From positions 3,575,501-3,639,500 of the forward strand of contig CATNEN010000003.1 of assembly GCA_950097015.1 (NCBI GenBank): a stretch of 64,000 nucleotides of DNA. Reading direction: 5' to 3'. Both the position numbers and the translations under genes were made by a program. Source of the DNA: Macrostomum hystrix (taxonomy: Eukaryota; Platyhelminthes; Macrostomidae). The notes below the pieces were generated by a model. It did no database searches. It saw only the letters and a list, made by a program, of their open reading frames with translations, and was not told the origin of the DNA. Numbering within the stretch: position 1 is the first letter of the stretch; the number at the start of each line of letters is the position of its first letter. Below are positions 1 through 13,800 of this stretch, piece by piece.

Positions 1-3000
1 CAGTGTTTTAGAAGAATGGGGAACAGTGTTTTAGGAGAATGGGGAACAGTGTTTTAGAAGAATGGGGAACAGTGTTTTAGGAGAATGGGGAACAGTGTTT
101 TAGGAGAATGGGGAACAGTGTTTTAGGAGAATGGGGAACAGTGTTTTAGAAGAATGGGGAACAGTGTTTTAGAAGAATGGGGAACAGTGTTTTAGGAGAA
201 TGGGGAACAGTGTTTTAGGAGAATGGGGAACAGTGTTTTAGGAGAATGGGGAACAGTGTTTTAGGAGAATGGGTAACAGTGTTTTAGGAGAATGGGGAAC
301 AGTGTTTTAGGAGAATGGGGAACAGTGTTTTAGGAGAATGGGGAACAGTGTTTTAGGAGAATGGGGAACAGTGTTTTAGAAGAATGGGGAACAGTGTTTT
401 AGGAGAATGGGGAACAGTGTTTTAGAAGAATGGGTAACAGTGTTTTAGGAGAATGGGGAACAGTGTTTTAGAAGAATGGGTAACAGTGTTTTAGGAGAAT
501 GGGGAACAGTGTTTTAGGAGAATGGGGAACAGTGTTTTAGAAGAATGGGGAACAGTGTTTTAAGAGAATGGGGAACAGTGTTTTAGGAGAATGGGGAACA
601 GTGTTTTAGGAGAATGGGGAACAGTGTTTTAGGAGAATGGGGAACAGTGTTTTAGGAGAATGGGGAACAGTGTTTTAGAAGAATGGGGAACAGTGTTTTA
701 GGAGAATGGGGAACAGTGTTTTAGGAGAATGGGGAACAGTGTTTTAGGAGAATGGGGAACAGTGTTTTAGGAGAATGGGGAACAGTGTTTTAGGAGAATG
801 GGGAACAGTGTTTTAGGAGAATGGGGAACAGTGTTTTAGGAGAATGGGTAACAGTGTTTTAGGAGAATGGGGAACAGTGTTTTAGGAGAATGGGGAACAG
901 TGTTTTAGAAGAATGGGGAACAGTGTTTTAGGAGAATGGGGAACAGTGTTTTAGGAGAATGGGGAACAGTGTTTTAGGAGAATGGGGAACAGTGTTTTAG
1001 GAGAATGGGGAACAGTGTTTTAGGAGAATGGGGAACAGTGTTTTAGGAGAATGGGGAACAGTGTTTTAGGAGAATGGGGAACAGTGTTTTAGGAGAATGG
1101 GGAACAGTGTTTTAGGAGAATGGGGAACAGTGTTTTAGGAGAATGGGGAACAGTGTTTTAGGAGAATGGGGAACAGTGTTTTAGAAGAATGGGGAACAGT
1201 GTTTTAAGAGAATGGGGAACAGTGTTTTAGGAGAATGGGGAACAGTGTTTTAGGAGAATGGGGAACAGTGTTTTAGGAGAATGGGGAACAGTGTTTTAGG
1301 AGAATGGGGAACAGTGTTTTAGGAGAATGGGGAACAGTGTTTTAGGAGAATGGGGAACAGTGTTTTAGGAGAATGGGGAACAGTGTTTTAGGAGAATGGG
1401 GAACAGTGTTTTAGGAGAATGGAGAACAGTGTTTTAGGAGAATGGGGAACAGTGTTTTAGGAGAATGGGGAACAGTGTTTTAGGAGAATGGGGAACAGTG
1501 TTTTAGAAGAATGGGGAACAGTGTTTTAGGAGAATGGGGAACAGTGTTTTAGGAGAATGGGGAACAGTGTTTTAGGAGAATGGGGAACAGTGTTTTAGGA
1601 GAATGGGGAACAGTGTTTTAGGAGAATGGGGAACAGTGTTTTAGAAGAATGGGGAACAGTGTTTTAGGAGAATGGGGAACAGTGTTTTAGGAGAATGGGG
1701 AACAGTGTTTTAGAAGAATGGGGAACAGTGTTTTAGGAGAATGGGGAACAGTGTTTTAGGAGAATGGGGAACAGTGTTTTAGGAGAATGGGGAACAGTGT
1801 TTTAGGAGAATGGGGAACAGTGTTTTAGAAGAATGGGGAACAGTGTTTTAGGAGAATGGGGAACAGTATTTTAGGAGAATGGGTAACAGTGTTTTAGGAG
1901 AATGGGGAACAGTGTTTTAGGAGAATGGGTAACAGTGTTTTAGGAGAATGGGGAACAGTGTTTTAGGAGAATGGGGAACAGTGTTTTAGGAGAATGGGGA
2001 ACAGTGTTTTAGAAGAATGGGGAACAGTGTTTTAGGAGAATGGGGAACAGTGTTTTAGGAGAATGGGGAACAGTGTTTTAGGAGAATGGGGAACAGTGTT
2101 TTAGGAGAATGGGGAACAGTGTTTTAGGAGAATGGGGAACAGTGTTTTAGGAGAATGGGGAACAGTGTTTTAGAAGAATGGGGAACAGTGTTTTAGGAGA
2201 ATGGGGAACAGTGTTTTAGGAGAATGGGGAACAGTGTTTTAGAAGAATGGGGAACAGTGTTTTAGGAGAATGGGGAACAGTGTTTTAGGAGAATGGGGAA
2301 CAGTGTTTTAGGAGAATGGGTAACAGTGTTTTAGAAGAATGGGGAACAGTGTTTTAGGAGAATGGGGAACAGTGTTTTAGGAGAATGGGGAACAGTGTTT
2401 TAGGAGAATGGGGAACAGTGTTTTAGGAGAATGGGGAACAGTGTTTTAGGAGAATGGGGAACAGTGTTTTAGGAGAATGGGGAACAGTGTTTTAGGAGAA
2501 TGGGGAACAGTGTTTTAGGAGAATGGGGAACAGTGTTTTAGGAGAATGGGGAACAGTGTTTTAGAAGAATGGGGAACAGTGTTTTAGGAGAATGGGGAAC
2601 AGTGTTTTAGGAGAATGGGGAACAGTGTTTTAGGAGAATGGGGAACAGTGTTTTAGGAGAATGGGGAACAGTGTTTTAGGAGAATGGGGAACAGTGTTTT
2701 AGAAGAATGGGGAACAGTATTTTAGGAGAATGGGGAACAGTGTTTTAGGAGAATGGGTAACAGTGTTTTAGAAGAATGGGGAACAGTGTTTTAGGAGAAT
2801 GGGGAACAGTGTTTTAGGAGAATGGGGAACAGTGTTTTAGGAGAATGGGGAACAGTGTTTTAGGAGAATGGGGAACAGTGTTTTAGAAGAATGGGGAACA
2901 GTGTTTTAGGAGAATGGGGAACAGTGTTTTAGGAGAATGGGGAACAGTGTTTTAGGAGAATGGGGAACAGTGTCTTAGGAGAATGGGGAACAGTGTTTTA

Positions 3001-4652
3001 GGAGAATGGGGAACAGTGTTCTAGAAGAATGGGGAACAGTGTTTTAGGAGAATGGGGAACAGTGTTCTAGAAGAATGGGGAACAGTGTTTTAGGAGAATG
3101 GGGAACAGTGTTTTAGGAGAATGGGGAACAGTGTTTTAGGAGAATGGGGAACAGTATTTTAGGAGAATGGGGAACAGTGTTTTAGGAGAATGGGTAACAG
3201 TGTTTTAGAAGAATGGGGAACAGTGTTTTAGGAGAATGGGGAACAGTGTTTTAGGAGAATGGGGAACAGTGTTTTAGAAGAATGGGTAACAGTGTTTTAG
3301 GAGAATGGGGAACAGTGTTTTAGAAGAATGGGGAACAGTGTTTTAGGAGAATGGGGAACAGTGTTTTAGGAGAATGGGTAACAGTGTTTTAGGAGAATGG
3401 GGAACAGTGTTTTAGGAGAATGGGTAACAGTGTTTTAGGAGAATGGGGAACAGCGTTTTAGAAGAATGGGGAACAGTGTTTTAGGAGAATGGGGAACAGT
3501 GTTTTAGGAGAATGGGGAACAGTGTTTTAGGAGAATGGGGAACAGTGTTTTAGAAGAATGGGGAACAGTGTTTTAGAAGAATGGGGAACAGTGTTTTAGG
3601 AGAATGGGGAACAGTGTTTTAGGAGAATGGGGAACAGTGTTTTAGGAGAATGGGGAACAGTGTTTTAGAAGAATGGGGAACAGTGTTTTAGAAGAATGGG
3701 GAACAGTGTTTTAGGAGAATGGGGAACAGTGTTTTAGGAGAATGGGGAACAGTGTTTTAGGAGAATGGGGAACAGTGTTTTAGGAGAATGGGGAACAGTG
3801 TTTTAGGAGAATGGGGAACAGTGTTTTAGGAGAATGGGGAACAGTGTTTTAGGAGAATGGGGAACAGTGTTTTAGAAGAATGGGGAACAGTGTTTTAGGA
3901 GAATGGGGAACAGTGTTTTAGGAGAATGGGGAACAGTGTTTTAGGAGAATGGGGAACAGTGTTTTAGAAGAATGGGGAACAGTGTTTTAGGAGAATGGGG
4001 AACAGTGTTTTAGGAGAATGGGGAACAGTGTTTTAGGAGAATGGGGAGCAGTGTTTTAGGAGAATGGGGAACAGTGTTTTAGGAGAATGGGGAACAGTGT
4101 TTTAGGAGAATGGGGAACAGTGTTTTAGGAGAATGGGGAACAGTGTTTTAGGAGAATGGGGAACAGTGTTTTAGGAGAATGGGGAACAGTGTTTTAGAAG
4201 AATGGGGAACAGTGTTTTAGGAGAATGGGGAACAGTGTTTTAGGAGAATGGGGAACAGTGTTTTAGGAGAATGGGGAACAGTGTTTTAGGAGAATGGGGA
4301 ACAGTGTTTTAGGAGAATGGGGAACAGTGTTTTAGGAGAATGGGGAACAGTGTTTTAGGAGAATGGGGAACAGTGTTTTAGAAGAATGGGGAACAGTGTT
4401 TTAGGAGAATGGGGAACAGTGTTTTAGGAGAATGGGGAACAGTGTTTTAGGAGAATGGGGAACAGTGTTTTAGGAGAATGGGGAACAGTGTTTTAGGAGA
4501 ATGGGGAACAGTGTTTTAGGAGAATGGGGAACAGTGTTTTAGGAGAATGGGGAACAGTGTTTTAGAAGAATGGGGAACAGTGTTTTAGGAGAATGGGGAA
4601 CAGTGTTTTAGGAGAATGGGGAACAGTGTTTTAGAAGAATGGGGAACAGTGT
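1..4652. repeat. 23-bp minisatellite, about 202 copies, open at the window edge
   Basis: A head-to-tail array of a 23-bp unit beginning CAGTGTTTTAGGAGAATG and ending GGGAA. It runs without spacers from base 1 to a degraded last unit (CAGTGTGGTGGG). The main variants are GGAGAA versus GAAGAA in the middle and GGGGA versus GGGTA at the end, mixed along the array. Both strands contain stops in every frame (TTTTAG; CTAAAAC), so it is not coding. The left end lies outside the window. Confidence 0.97.
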
Positions 4653-5330
4653 GGTGGGAGAATTGAGGCATAAGTGCTAAGAGAACAGGATATTCTGAGG
4701 TTCTCTTGACGACAAAAGACAGATGTGTGCGATAGGTAAAGGCACGAACAAAGGCTGTCATTCACAAACGGATTAAATTTTAATTACCTCACAGTTCGAG
4801 ATCAGTCACAGCTTGAGATGTTCTGTAGTTTTTAACAAGAATGTTTCAATTTTCTATTTTAAATTTACCTACTTGGCACATTCAGTTTGTTGTATAGCGT
4901 GGCAGTACAATAGGAGTACTTTTTGTCGAACAAAATGTGCCATTAGGCTGCGTGCAAGGGTAGGGTTTTAGGAGTGTGAGTATATCTCTCTCCCTGCGTA
5001 CTGAGTCCTTCTCAATCTCTGTATTTTATACCGATGTACATTAGAAACAGTTTGTCATTAATGTACATTCTCATGCACAGCTATGGTAGCAAAGTATCAT
5101 TGTGCAATACCACTCATATACCACTATCTTATTGTCTTGCACAAAACGTTAGAAAAACCTGTCCATTTCTTTAACGAGCTAAATGGTAGAATCGTTCAAA
5201 CGGCACATATACAGAAAATCTCTGACAATGGTTGGGGTTGGAGACAGCCCACCTTAGATTTATAAATACGTCACATTAATATTCTCGTAACAGTTTGTTT
5301 AGGTAGATAAGTTTATAATCTGATAAGATA
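4653..5330. other. unique AT-rich intergenic DNA
   Basis: No gene is recognised between the two minisatellites. A 60-codon plus-strand reading frame at 5083-5265 has no recognisable motif and no supporting splice or poly(A) context. Confidence 0.5.
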
Positions 5331-7085
5331 AGATTCTTATCTGAGTCCTTATCTGAGTATATTGGATTCTTATCTGCGTAGATTGGATTCTTATCTGCGT
5401 ATATTGGATTGTTATCTACGTAGATTGTATTCTTATCTGGGTAGATCGGATTATTATCTAAGTAGATTGTATTCTTATCTGCGTAGATTGGATTCTTATC
5501 TGCGTATATTGGATTGTTATCTACGTAGATTGTATTCTTATCTGGGTAGATCGGATTATTATCTAAGTAGATTGTATTCTTATCTGAATAGATTGGATTC
5601 TTATCTGAATAGATCGGATTATTATCTAAGTTGATTGGACTCTTATCTAAGTAGGTTGGATTCTTATCTGAGTAGACTGGATTCTTATCTGAGTTGATTT
5701 GATTCTTATCTGAGTAGATTTGATTCGTATCTGCGTAGATTGGATTTTTATCTGGGTAGATTTGATTCTTATCTGAGTTGATTGGATTCTTATCTAAGTA
5801 GATTGGAATATTATCTGAGTAGATTGGATTCTTATCTAAGTAGATTGGATTATTATCTGAGTAGATTGGATTCTTATCTGAGTAGATTGGATTCTTATCT
5901 GAGTAGATTGGAATATTATCTGAGTAGATTGGATTCTTATCTGAGCAGATTGGATTCTTATCTGAGCAGATTGGATTCTTATCTGAGTAGATTGGATTCT
6001 TATCTGAGTAGATTGGAATATTATCTGAGTAGATTGGATTCTTATCTGAGTAGATTGGATTCTTATCTGAGTAGATTGGATTCTTATCTAAGTAGATTGG
6101 AATATTATCTGAGTAGATTGGGTTCTTATCTAAGTAGATTGGATTCTTATCTGAGCAGATTGGATTCTTATCTGCGTAGATTGGATTCTTATCTGAGTTG
6201 ATTGGATTCTTATCTGAGCAGATTGGATTCTTATCTGCGTAGATGGGATTAATATCTGAGTAGATTGGATTCTTATCTGAGTAGATTGGATTCTTATCTA
6301 AGTAGATTGTATTCTTATCTGGGTAGATCGGATTATTATCTGGGTAGATCGGGTTATTATCTAAGTAGATTGGATTCTTATCTGAGTTGATTGGATTCTT
6401 ATCTAAGTAGGTTGGATTCTTATCTGAGTAGACTGGATTCTTATCTGAGTTGATTTGATTCTTATCTGAGTAGATTGGATTCGTATCTGAGTAGATTGGA
6501 TTCTTATTTGAGTAGATTGGATTCTTATCTGAGTAGATTGGATTCTTATCTGAATAGATCGGATTATTATCTAAGTTGATTGGACTCTTATCTAAGTAGG
6601 TTGGATTCTTATCTGAGTAGACTGGATTCTTATCTGAGTTGATTTGATTCTTATCTGAGTAGATTTGATTCGTATCTGAGTAGATTGGATTCTTATCTGA
6701 GTTGAATGGATTCTTATCTAAGTAGGTTGGATTCTTATCTGAGTAGACTGGATTCTTATCTGAGTTGATTTGATTCTTATCTGAGTAGATTGGATTCGTA
6801 TCTGAGTAGATTGGATTCTTATCTGAGTAGATTGAAATTCTTATCTGAGTTGATTGGATTCTTATCTGAGTAGACTGGATTCTTATCTGAGTAGATTGGA
6901 TTCTTATCTGAGTAGATTGGATTCTTATCTGAGTAGATTGGATTCTTATCTGAGTAGATTGGATTCTTATCTGAGTAGATTGGATTCTTATCTGAGTAGA
7001 TTGGATTCTTATCTGAGTAGATTGGATTCTTATCTGAGTAGATTGGATTCTTATCTGAGTTGATTGGATTCTTATTTGAGTAGAT
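5331..7085. repeat. 21-bp minisatellite, about 80 copies
   Basis: Unit GATTGGATTCTTATCTGAG plus TA, diverged on the left (TCTGCGTA, TCTAAGTA, GTTGATT variants) and near-perfect at 6854-7063. Because 21 is a multiple of 3, the plus strand stays open as a heptad peptide R-L-D-S-Y-L-S over several stretches. These stretches are broken by TTGATT-type variants that give TGA stops, so protein coding is unlikely. Confidence 0.95.
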
Positions 7086-7676
7086 AGAAATTCTGTGATA
7101 CGAATAATTCTTTATAACTCTGACGATATAATTCTGTCCATTTTAGTAGTATGTACAGTGTATTTTCTCTTTTTTTTAATTAAGAAAGTTTATGTCCTGG
7201 GAAATCATTATTCAATTTTACTTGATGCAAACTTTAGGCAATACGTATATTTTATAAAACATTCTAGGTTTTGTAGTTTAAAAAGGATTTCCAGGTAGAA
7301 ATCACTTAGATTCCTCATTCTAGACAAATAATTACGTAATTAATATTAAGAAAGCCACATTTTAGGCAAACAGACGGTGAAAAAAATAGGACAATGAAAA
7401 CGCGCAATGGCCTATCACAAGGGGGTAATAAAAATCTTAGGGATATAAACTTAAGATCGTATGAGAAACAAAAAACCATTCGAATTCGCGCGATGCAAAT
7501 TACGCGCGACACTAACTAACTAATTAATTCAGCCTGAATTCAGTCGTGTCCTAAAGTAAGGTATAGATAAGGGTTTCCCCAAGAATGTTTCTAAAAATAG
7601 CAACAGCAAAGTCGAGTCCCGATTGGTCTATAAAATTCCCACTGAGTAAAAAGCAAATAATTTTGAGAGCCGATCG
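7086..7676. other. AT-rich intergenic DNA downstream of DRC5
   Basis: Non-repetitive sequence 3' of the minus-strand DRC5 gene. I see no coding exon; short reading frames on both strands are low complexity. Confidence 0.5.
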
Positions 7677-7682
7677 TTTATT
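7677..7682 (-). terminator. poly(A) signal overlapping the DRC5 stop codon
   Basis: On the minus strand the last codons read AAC-AAA-TAA-ACG, so an AATAAA hexamer (plus-strand TTTATT) contains the TAA stop itself. This would give a 3' UTR of only a few tens of bases. Use of the signal is inferred. Confidence 0.5.
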
Positions 7683-9886
7683 TGTTAAGCCGTTTCTCGC
7701 GCCTCTCCTGGTTCTTCTCCAGCACCTGGGAGATGCGATACTCCGACTCCTGGCCGCACTCGGTGAATCTCAGGTCCATCTCCAGCATTGTCTGGTTCCG
7801 TTCCATGCCCTCCTGAAGCTGTTTGCCACCGTCGGCTCCAAGACGATTGTTGCACAAATTGAGGCGCTGAAGAGTCTTGTTCTGCACAATCACCTGGGCT
7901 AAGACTGTGGCTGTTGGCTCGGTCAGCTCGTTGCTAGAGATGTCAACGTCTTCCAGGAGGTCGTTGCGAATCAACGCCTTACCGATGGCCTGTCCACCGT
8001 CGTCGCCCATTCGGTTGAGTCGCAGGCTGAGCTGGCGCAGGGTTCGATTCTTGAGCAGTGCGTGAGCAAGAGCCTGAGCACCCTGGGCCCGAATGAGATT
8101 GTCCGTGAGGTCCAGCCTAACCAGCTGACTGTGGCCGTTCAGGAACTTGCCCAACGCCCTGGCGCCCCGATCGCCGATGCTGTTGTGCGACAGGTCCAGC
8201 TCTTCAAGGCCGGGATGATCAAGCAGCCGGCTGATGAGGATTCGGCATCGGTCGCAGTCGACTTTGCTGCGGCTGAGCTGAAAGATGCGCAATTGGCGAC
8301 ACGCTGACACAGCTTCGGCCAGCTTCAAGCAGTCTTTGGCCGTGAAGTTAAACAGGCTCCATTCGAAGTTCATGCCGCAGTCTCTGACAGTGTAGCACAG
8401 CCGGAGCTCGGTCAGGTTGGGCAGCTGAGGCAGCAGCGGACCAAAGTCCAGATGACTATTGTCAGCTTCGTCGCCGGCGTCGGAGCCGCGGTCGCTGGCA
8501 GCGTCGTCGTCTTTGCCAGCGGCATTGTCTGCTACCGGGGGCAGCAGCTGGTTGACAGTGAGGCGTCGGACAAACGGCCCGGCCAGCATCAGGGACTCGG
8601 TCAGCTGGGTGGGATCCGTGCTGCCAGGAACAAAGAATTCGATCACCTCCTGCGGGTGTAAATATTTTCCGGGTTTTTAGTTTTATTATTCATTATAACA
8701 AGTGACAGTTGTTATTTGGAAAATTCAAACGTAAAATAAATCATTTTTGTTTCTTTTATTTGAAACTTTTGTTTGGATTTACATTTTTTGTTCTTTAGAC
8801 AATATAAAGACAATAAATAACTTTGGTGATTTTATAAAATAACAACAAGAAATATAAAGCGATTTGAACTAAGATAAAATGTAAGATATTTTAGTTGTAA
8901 CAAAAAATCTAGATATATAAAAAATGGAAGATAAAATGTTAGTTTAATTTTTTCTTATTGTCTTTATTGTTGCATTTAAATTTCAAAGAATTGTTGTGTT
9001 AATATTTTAGTTGTATATTGAATTTTTTTCAAAGATCTTTAGATTTTTTAAAGTTTAAATGAAAAATTTTTGTGTGAATAAAAAATATATTTTCAATTAT
9101 TCAGATCCGATAAAAAGCATGTAAGAAAGAATGGAAAACAAAATTTTCAATATCGTTACCATCGTTATAAGTTTTTCAGTAAATAAAGCGATAATCAAAC
9201 TGTAGGAACATTTGTATTATTTCTAAATAAAGCCTACGAGTATGTGGATCCAGCCCAAGGCTCACCTGCAGATCCCTCTCGAAGTACATTCTCTTCCAGC
9301 TGCCATCGAATCGGCTAACATCGCAAACTTGCCAACGCTTTTTGCACACTCTGCGCCAATAGCCTTCGTCGCGAATCAACGGTCCGGTGACCTTCTTGGA
9401 CACGTCCACTGGCAGGCGGCTGAGCAGTTTGGCCTGCTGTGCAGGCCCGACTCGATTGAGCACATCGGTGTTGTACTCGAAATTAGCCACCAAGCCCTTC
9501 AAGCTGAGCTCGGCCAAGCCCGGCACTGTGGCCAAATTCCATTCCGGATCTTCGGCGATAATCTTGCGAATATTGCGCCTATCAAGCGCAGGATCTTCTT
9601 GAATCTCCTGCTCCGGAATTAGTTCGTCATCTTCAACGCCCGCGTCCGGATCAGCTCCGGCCGCAGCGTCATCTGCGGCGGCTTCCTCGTCGTCGGACTC
9701 GGCCGTCTGCTGACGCGTTGATGCCGGCTTCATGCTGGCCTGGCTCTGGCTCTTCTTGGAACGTCCGGACGCGCGCGATGGCGGCGCCACGGCATCCGCC
9801 TCGTCGGCCGCTGTCTCGATTGCCGGTTCCTGCTGCTGATCATCATCTCCTTCGGCCGGAGCCGGCGTCTGCGGCTTTGATGACAT
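7678..9886 (-). CDS. TCTE1: dynein regulatory complex subunit 5 (TCTE1/DRC5), two exons
   Basis: Exon 1 is 9886-9266 (207 codons, ATG at 9886), intron 9265-8650 (GTGAGC...CCGCAG), exon 2 is 8649-7678, giving 530 residues; human TCTE1 is about 500. The phase-0 junction joins E-R-D-L-Q to E-V-I-E-F-F-V-P-G, matching the vertebrate order ERHLE..HFIPGTTDP. Exon 1 has an acidic, Ala/Ser-rich disordered N-terminus, then the family block I-I-A-E-D-P-E-W and S-W-K-R-M-Y-F-E-R. Exon 2 has about seven ribonuclease-inhibitor-type leucine-rich repeats (for example L-E-E-L-D-L-S-H-N-S-I-G-D-R-G) and the conserved tail Q-E-S-E-Y. In the family this is a subunit of the nexin-dynein regulatory complex on axonemal doublets, needed for ciliary and sperm motility. 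The gene lies about 1 kb downstream of ASCC1 on the same strand. The intron is AT-rich and, unusually for this window, has no minisatellite. Confidence 0.93.
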
Positions 9887-10865
9887 TTTGAACTTCCCTG
9901 CTGCTGATGAGCTCAAATAAGTATATAAGTGAATATTTTCTAGAAAAACATCTCCCTTCTTTGCAATTTGAATTTGGCGCGCTTTGCGCGGGCGTTGCTA
10001 TAGACAACGCGTGGGGCATGATAGGGGTGGGCAAGGCCGGGGCGGGCAGGCAGAAGGGTGAAGTTATCGGAGGGTGTTGAGGCGGGACTGAATGTACACT
10101 CGGGGCAGAGTGGAAAGCGCACGCCGATTGAATGAATGTACACTTAATAATTGCAGCGGCGATAAGGTTTGAGCCGGAATGAATTGAGTGTACAGTGTGG
10201 AATTTCAAATGCATTCTAGAGTAGATTCCAGACCAACTCAATTTTTTACAATTCGTTTTCATACTACTTACAGAAAGTGTAGTAAGTAGTTTACTAAAAA
10301 ATCTGGCCTTTTTCTGAAGATACTGCGTGTATGCGAAAGCAGTATCCTAAATACATAATCTTCATGACTTGTTGTACCTTCCTCACAATACAGAACTAGA
10401 ACTGATACTCTGATGACAGTATTACAGATTCCAAGTTTGCCGCTGCATCATTGAATGATTCTACCCCTCCGTCTAAATATCGACTTCTCGTTATTTCTGA
10501 AATCTCACTCTCAGTGTCTATCCCGCAATCTAACGATCTACTTATCCCAATGCCGAAATCCCCCTCTCTTCCTACCTATGCCTTTTATAAAAACAAAAAT
10601 AAAAAACGAATACAACAATTGAGTTTTCTCTATTCAGAGTACAATTGAATATGTACTATTTCCTTTTTTAAATAAAACGTTAAAGTGCTTACATTTGTAT
10701 TATTGATAACAAGATAATAAATAACATGTTACAAAGCAACAATTTATGTGTCAATCGTCGGATTCTAAGAAACTACAATGTTTTTTTCTATGAAAATATC
10801 AAACAGAATTCCAAAATTTTAAGGAAATAAGCTTGGCAAAATTCAAGAAAGACAAAAATTTATGT
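9887..10865. other. intergenic region between ASCC1 and DRC5
   Basis: Presumed promoter or outron side of DRC5 and 3' side of ASCC1. I see no recognisable gene; the reading frames here are short and lack motifs. Confidence 0.45.
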
Positions 10866-13800
10866 TCATTGCAACGGAATTTTGCTTTCGCAAGGATAAT
10901 AATTATCCTTTGATGAGGCGGCAGAGGACTTCGACAATTGTACACAATTCGGACTGCAGCTGCCAAAATTGTAGTCGGAGAATTTCGTCATCAGGTGAGC
11001 AGCGTCGAAGCTGCGAATGGGCGGACTTTGCTGACTGTCAGTGTCCAAGGTGTACCTAGATTAGAATAGCGAATGTTGGCCGTGGGAATAATTTCATTGG
11101 GAATAATTTCAAATTTATCATAAGTTTATTCGTCTAGTATTGTCCTTTCTTGTTTAGTGCATGCTTCCCATCTCTTTCCCATCCCATTCTGATCTTTCCC
11201 ATCCCATTCTGATCTTTCCCATCCCATTCTCACCTCTTTCCCATCCCATTCTCACCTCTTTCCTATCCCATTCTCACCTCTTTCCCACCCCATTCTTATC
11301 TCTTTCCCATCCCATTCTCACCTCTTTCCCATCCCATTCTGGTCTCTTTCCCATCCCATTCTCACCTCTTTCCCATCCCATTCTCACCTCTTTCCCATCC
11401 CATTCTGGTCTCTTTCCCATCCCATTCTCACCTCTTTCCCATCCCATTCTCATCTCTTTCCCATCCCATTCTCATCTCTTTCCCATCCCATTCTCATCTC
11501 TTTCCCATCCCATTCTCACCTCTTTCACATCCCATTCTCATCTCTTTCCCATCCCATTCTCACCTCTTTCCCATCCCATTCTGGTCTCTTTCCCATCCCA
11601 TTCTCACCTCTTTCCCATCCCATTCTCATCTCTTTCCCATCCCATTCTCATCTCTTTCCCATCCCATTCTCATCTCTTTCCCATCCCATTCTCACCTCTT
11701 TCACATCCCATTCTCACCTCTTTCCCATCCCATTCTCACCTCTTTCCCATCCCATTCTCACCTCTTTCCCATCCCATTCTCACCTCTTTCCCATCCCATT
11801 CTCATCTCTTTCCCATCCCATTCTCATCTCTTTCCCATCCCATTCTCATCTCTTTCCCATCCCATTCTCACCTCTTTCCCATCCCATTCTGGTCTCTTTC
11901 CCATCCCATTCTGGTCTCTTTCACATCCCATTCTCATCTCTTTCCCATCCCATTCTCATCTCTTTCCCATCCCATTCTCATCTCTTTCCCATCCCATTCT
12001 CACCTCTTTCCCATCCCATTCTGGTCTCTTTCCCATCCCATTCTCATCTCTTTCCCATCCCATTCTCATCTCTTTCCCATCCCATTCTCACCTCTTTCCC
12101 ATCCCATTCTGGTCTCTTTCCCATCCCATTCTGGTCTCTTTCCCATCCCATTCTGGTCTCTTTCCCATCCCATTCTCACCTCTTTCCCATCCCATTCTCA
12201 TCTCTTTCCCATCCCATTCTCATCTCTTTCCCATCCCATTCTCATCTCTTTCCCATCCCATTCTCACCTCTTTCCCATCCCATTCTCATCTCTTTCCCAT
12301 CCCATTCTGGTCTCTTTCCCATCCCATTCTGGTCTCTTTCCCATCCCATTCTCACCTCTTTCCCATCCCATTCTCATCTCTTTCCCATCCCATTCTCATC
12401 TCTTTCCCATCCCATTCTCACCTCTTTCCCATCCCATTCTGGTCTCTTTCCCATCCCATTCTCACCTCTTTCCCATCCCATTCTCATCTCTTTCCCATCC
12501 CATTCTCATCTCTTTCCCATCCCATTCTCATCTCTTTCCCATCCCATTCTCACCTCTTTCCCATCCCATTCTGGTCTCTTTCCCATCCCATTCTCATCTC
12601 TTTCCCATCCCATTCTCATCTCTTTCCCATCCCATTCTCATCTCTTTCCCATCCCATTCTCACCTCTTTCCCATCCCATTCTCATCTCTTTCCCATCCCA
12701 TTCTCACCTCTTTCCCATCCCATTCTGGTCTCTTTCCCATCCCATTCTCATCTCTTTCCCATCCCATTCTCACCTCTTTCCCATCCCATTCTTATCTCTT
12801 TCCCATCCCATTCTCACCTCTTTCCCATCCCATTCTCATCTCTTTCCCATCCCATTCTCACCTCTTTCCCATCCCATTCTGGTCTCTTTCCCATCCCATT
12901 CTGGTCTCTTTCCCATCCCATTCTCATCTCTTTCCCATCCCATTCTCATCTCTTTCCCATCCCATTCTCACCTCTTTCCCATCCCATTCTGGTCTCTTTC
13001 CCATCCAATTCTGGTCTCTTTCCCATCCCATTCTGGTCTCTTTCCCATCCCATTCTCATCTCTTTCCCATCCCATTCTGGTCTCTTTCCCATCCCATTCT
13101 CACCTCTTTCCCATCCCATTCTCATCTCTTTCCCATCCCATTCTCATCTCTTTCCCATCCCATTCTCATCTCTTTCCCATCCCATTCTGGTCTCTTTCCC
13201 ATCCCATTCTCATCTCTTTCCCATCCCATTCTCATCTCTTTCCCATCCCATTCTCATCTCTTTCCCATCCCATTCTGGTCTCTTTCCCATCCCATTCTGG
13301 TCTCTTTCCCATCCCATTCTCATCTCTTTCCCATCCCATTCTCATCTCTTTCCCATCCCATTCTCATCTCTTTCCCATCCCATTCTTATCTCTTTCCCAT
13401 CCCAATCCCATCTCTTTCCCATCCCATTCTGGTCTCTTTCCCATCCCATTCTCATCTCTTTCCCATCCCATTCTCATCTCTTTCCCATCCCATTCTTATC
13501 TCTTTCCCATCCCATTCTGGTCTCTTTCCCATCTCATTCTCATCTCTTTCCCATCCCATTCTGGTCTCTTTCCCATCCCATTCTCATCTCTTTCCCATCC
13601 CATTCTGGTCTCTTTCCCATCCCATTCCCATCTCTTTCCCACCCCATTCTGGTCTCTTGGTCACAGCAAGAGCCCAGTATCTCACGCGGCGTTCATGAGG
13701 GTGACGTGCAGTTTAACACCCTGCCTTCCACGATGAACTTTCGCCAGAGGTTCAAACTGAAGAGCCAGTGCGTCGGCTATTGCCTGCAGCCGGCCAGTGG

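Noticed and set aside
1-4652. CRISPR-like array
   Set aside because: Direct repeats have no spacers, and the window is eukaryotic.
5362-7063. Heptad-repeat protein R-L-D-S-Y-L-S
   Set aside because: The frame is broken many times by variant units that create stops; it is a 21-bp minisatellite.
11161-13698. 845-residue open frame (F-P-S-H-S-H-L-F-P-I-P repeats)
   Set aside because: It is the 22-bp array read through; the unit is stop-free in every plus frame and the array lies inside an ASCC1 intron.
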